In this document: piece after piece, positions 22,764 through 24,102 of the stretch | Layout of the letters: every line of letters begins with the position of its first letter | Position numbering within the stretch: the first letter of the stretch is position 1 | From: Psychrobacter sp. | GTDB lineage: Bacteria > Pseudomonadota > Gammaproteobacteria > Pseudomonadales > Moraxellaceae | DNA length: 24,102 nucleotides | Assembly (NCBI GenBank): GCA_020024075.1 | Contig: JAHHUJ010000004.1 | Coordinates: 1-24,102, forward strand | Direction of reading: 5' to 3' | The notes under the pieces: model-generated | Told to the model about the DNA's origin: nothing | The model's database searches: none | The model's input: only the letters and a program-made list of their open reading frames with translations | Position numbers and translations under genes: made by a program

Positions 22764-23948
22764 ATGTTTTTGGTGTCCTCTTATTTAAAGCGGCAACCGC
22801 TGCATAAGTCTTTGCCAAACCGTATTTTAATCATTTCAGCCCTAATGGCTTCAGTGGCATTAAGTGGTTGCTCGTCTTCCAACAGTGAAACTCCTGAAAT
22901 TAAAGCAGATTCTTCTGAGCAGCTGAAAGAAGATATTTTGGAGGCATTAACTCCTGAAGATTCTCTTGAATCCGCGAGGCAACAGCCAGCCGAACCTGTT
23001 AAACAACTTAGGACAAATGTTAGTCAGCAATTTATTGGTGATACCCCATCACAGCTGCGTCTGGCCAAGGCTTTCCAAGAGTTGCCTTATAGTCTAGAGG
23101 CTCTGCCTGAAAAAGCACAGCAGGTAAATACCGCGCAGTGGACGCCTGATGCCATATTAGATGAGAATTTAATCATCAAAATCCAAGGCTTACTAAATTA
23201 CAATCATCACTCTGTGGGCGCTGTCGATGGCCGCTTTGGGGGCAATGTGATTAAGGCTTTGCAAGTATTTCAAGAAAGATACGGACTTGAAGCTGATGGT
23301 CAAATGAGCCCAGAGACTTGGGCTAAGTTAACTGAAAATGAAATGATTGCCTCTCAGCCCGTATTGGTTAATTATGACCTAACCAAGGAAGATGTGACTT
23401 TAATTTCACATCCCAAAGGACAGCAGTTCACCAGCATCCTCGAAGCTTTAGCCGAGAAGTTCCATATGAGTCAAGGTCTTCTATTGAGGCTAAATCCTGA
23501 GACCCCGCTTGAAGAGGGCAACACTATTGTGGTGTACAACCCTTATCAGCCCAACGAGCAAGAAGTACATAGAGTGGTGGCCGTTAAAGCCAAAAACTTA
23601 CTGTATGCTTACAATGATGCAGATGAGCTGGTAGCCAGCTATCCCACCACTATGGGAAGCGTCTATAAGCCTTCACCAGAAGGGGAGTATAAGGTCCTAA
23701 GTCGTATCAAGGATCCGACTTATAACAGGGACTTTAGCAATGAAGATAGTGTGTTGCCGCCAGGCCCGAACAACCCAGTGGGCAGCGTTTGGATTGGAAT
23801 TAACAAGCCTAGCTATGGCATTCATGGCTCACCCTATCCAGAGAAAATCAGCCGTCAAAACTCATCAGGCTGCGTACGCTTGACCAACTGGGATGCGCTT
23901 GGACTATATGGCACTATTGAGGAAGGGGCCGAAGTAGAGTTCTTGTAG
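22764..23948 (+). CDS. L,D-transpeptidase lipoprotein (YkuD domain)
   Basis: Periplasmic enzyme expected to form 3-3 peptidoglycan crosslinks or attach proteins to peptidoglycan. From the ATG at 22764 the product has 394 residues. An in-frame GTG at 22752 adds four but has no ribosome-binding site, whereas AAGTGAG lies ~8 bases before the ATG. The N-terminus is a lipoprotein signal ending VALSGC, with the lipidated Cys at 36. A peptidoglycan-binding type 1 domain follows at ~128-190 (GAVDGRFGGNVIKALQVFQ), then a LysM-like stretch (~205-260). The C-terminal YkuD domain carries HGSPYP (His354) and the catalytic SSGCVRL with Cys370. It lies downstream of parC, possibly co-transcribed, and ends at a strong terminator. 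Confidence 0.92.
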   Translation: MFLVSSYLKRQPLHKSLPNRILIISALMASVALSGCSSSNSETPEIKADSSEQLKEDILEALTPEDSLESARQQPAEPVKQLRTNVSQQFIGDTPSQLRLAKAFQELPYSLEALPEKAQQVNTAQWTPDAILDENLIIKIQGLLNYNHHSVGAVDGRFGGNVIKALQVFQERYGLEADGQMSPETWAKLTENEMIASQPVLVNYDLTKEDVTLISHPKGQQFTSILEALAEKFHMSQGLLLRLNPETPLEEGNTIVVYNPYQPNEQEVHRVVAVKAKNLLYAYNDADELVASYPTTMGSVYKPSPEGEYKVLSRIKDPTYNRDFSNEDSVLPPGPNNPVGSVWIGINKPSYGIHGSPYPEKISRQNSSGCVRLTNWDALGLYGTIEEGAEVEFL

Positions 23949-23984
23949 CTTACTTACAGCCCTAAAAAGTCTTACTTTATAATA

Positions 23985-24013
23985 AAAAAGCTAGGCTTAT
24001 TGCCTAGCTTTTT
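23985..24013 (+). terminator. Rho-independent terminator after the L,D-transpeptidase gene
   Basis: AAAAAGCTAGGC (23985-23996) and GCCTAGCTTTTT (24002-24013) make a 12-bp perfect stem with a TTATT loop. Its closing A-T pairs provide a T-run in both directions, so it could also serve a convergent gene beyond the window. Confidence 0.92.
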
Positions 24014-24031
24014 GCCTAGTAAATCTTATGA

Positions 24032-24067
24032 ATTAGTACTTTTATTAGTACTTTTATTAGTGCTTTT
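24032..24067. repeat. Three tandem copies of a 12-bp unit
   Basis: ATTAGTACTTTT occurs at 24032-24043 and 24044-24055, then ATTAGTGCTTTT at 24056-24067. The array lies 20 bases beyond a terminator, in apparently non-coding DNA at the window edge. Confidence 0.9.
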
Positions 24068-24102
24068 ATTTTAGTAGCTTAGTAAACAACCATATACCAA
24101 GC

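Noticed and set aside
1..24102. Mobile elements, prophage, CRISPR, toxin-antitoxin or defence system
   Set aside because: No transposase, integrase, terminal inverted repeats, regularly spaced repeats or nuclease/defence proteins were seen; nearly all genes are core metabolic or envelope genes.

Overview
The window looks like a chromosomal housekeeping segment from a gammaproteobacterium of the Moraxellaceae, most like Psychrobacter. This rests on protein character and gene neighbourhoods: serB divergent from an AhpA/YtjB-type membrane protein, a HemJ-type protoporphyrinogen oxidase, tandem FadD paralogues, and moderate-to-low G+C with AT-rich spacers. The assignment is from recognition by eye, not from a database search. 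No rRNA, tRNA, CRISPR array, transposase, integrase or phage gene was seen.

Layout from the left. The edge holds a possible truncated small minus-strand ORF, followed by valS (minus). A ~400 bp divergent spacer separates valS from a formate/nitrite-transporter-family channel with a long acidic N-terminus (plus). A compact minus-strand group follows: UPF0149 (YecA/YgfB-like), a YbjQ-family protein, and a second, membrane-anchored YbjQ paralogue. Next are a very acidic 83-residue protein with its own terminator and an AhpA/YtjB-like two-pass membrane protein, both minus. serB diverges from the latter and ends in a strong terminator. Plus-strand genes continue with a small multi-pass membrane protein, an SCP2-domain protein, bioB and hemJ. 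hemJ converges on a minus-strand block: a secreted cysteine-peptidase-like protein, a two-TM protein of unknown function just downstream of rph, rph itself, and two long-chain acyl-CoA ligase genes (fadD type). parC and an L,D-transpeptidase lipoprotein occupy the right end on the plus strand.

Functional themes are translation and RNA maturation (ValS, RNase PH), cofactor and amino-acid synthesis (BioB, HemJ, SerB), fatty-acid activation (two FadD), chromosome decatenation (ParC) and envelope maintenance (L,D-transpeptidase, NlpC/CHAP-like secreted protein, AhpA-like protein). Six good intrinsic terminators divide the transcripts. Start positions were revised for three genes (the small membrane protein, the second fadD and the L,D-transpeptidase) from ribosome-binding-site placement, and a GTG start is supported for the secreted peptidase-like gene.

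No obviously new multi-gene system is present. The most unusual signals are: (1) the AhpA-like protein carries a C-terminal domain that reads like a degenerate class III nucleotidyl cyclase; (2) at least five perfect or near-perfect tandem duplications of 12-21 bp sit at gene edges and in spacers; (3) a strongly acidic ~105-residue extension is fused to an FNT channel; (4) two divergent YbjQ paralogues are coupled to UPF0149; (5) ParC has threonine at the quinolone-determining serine position.
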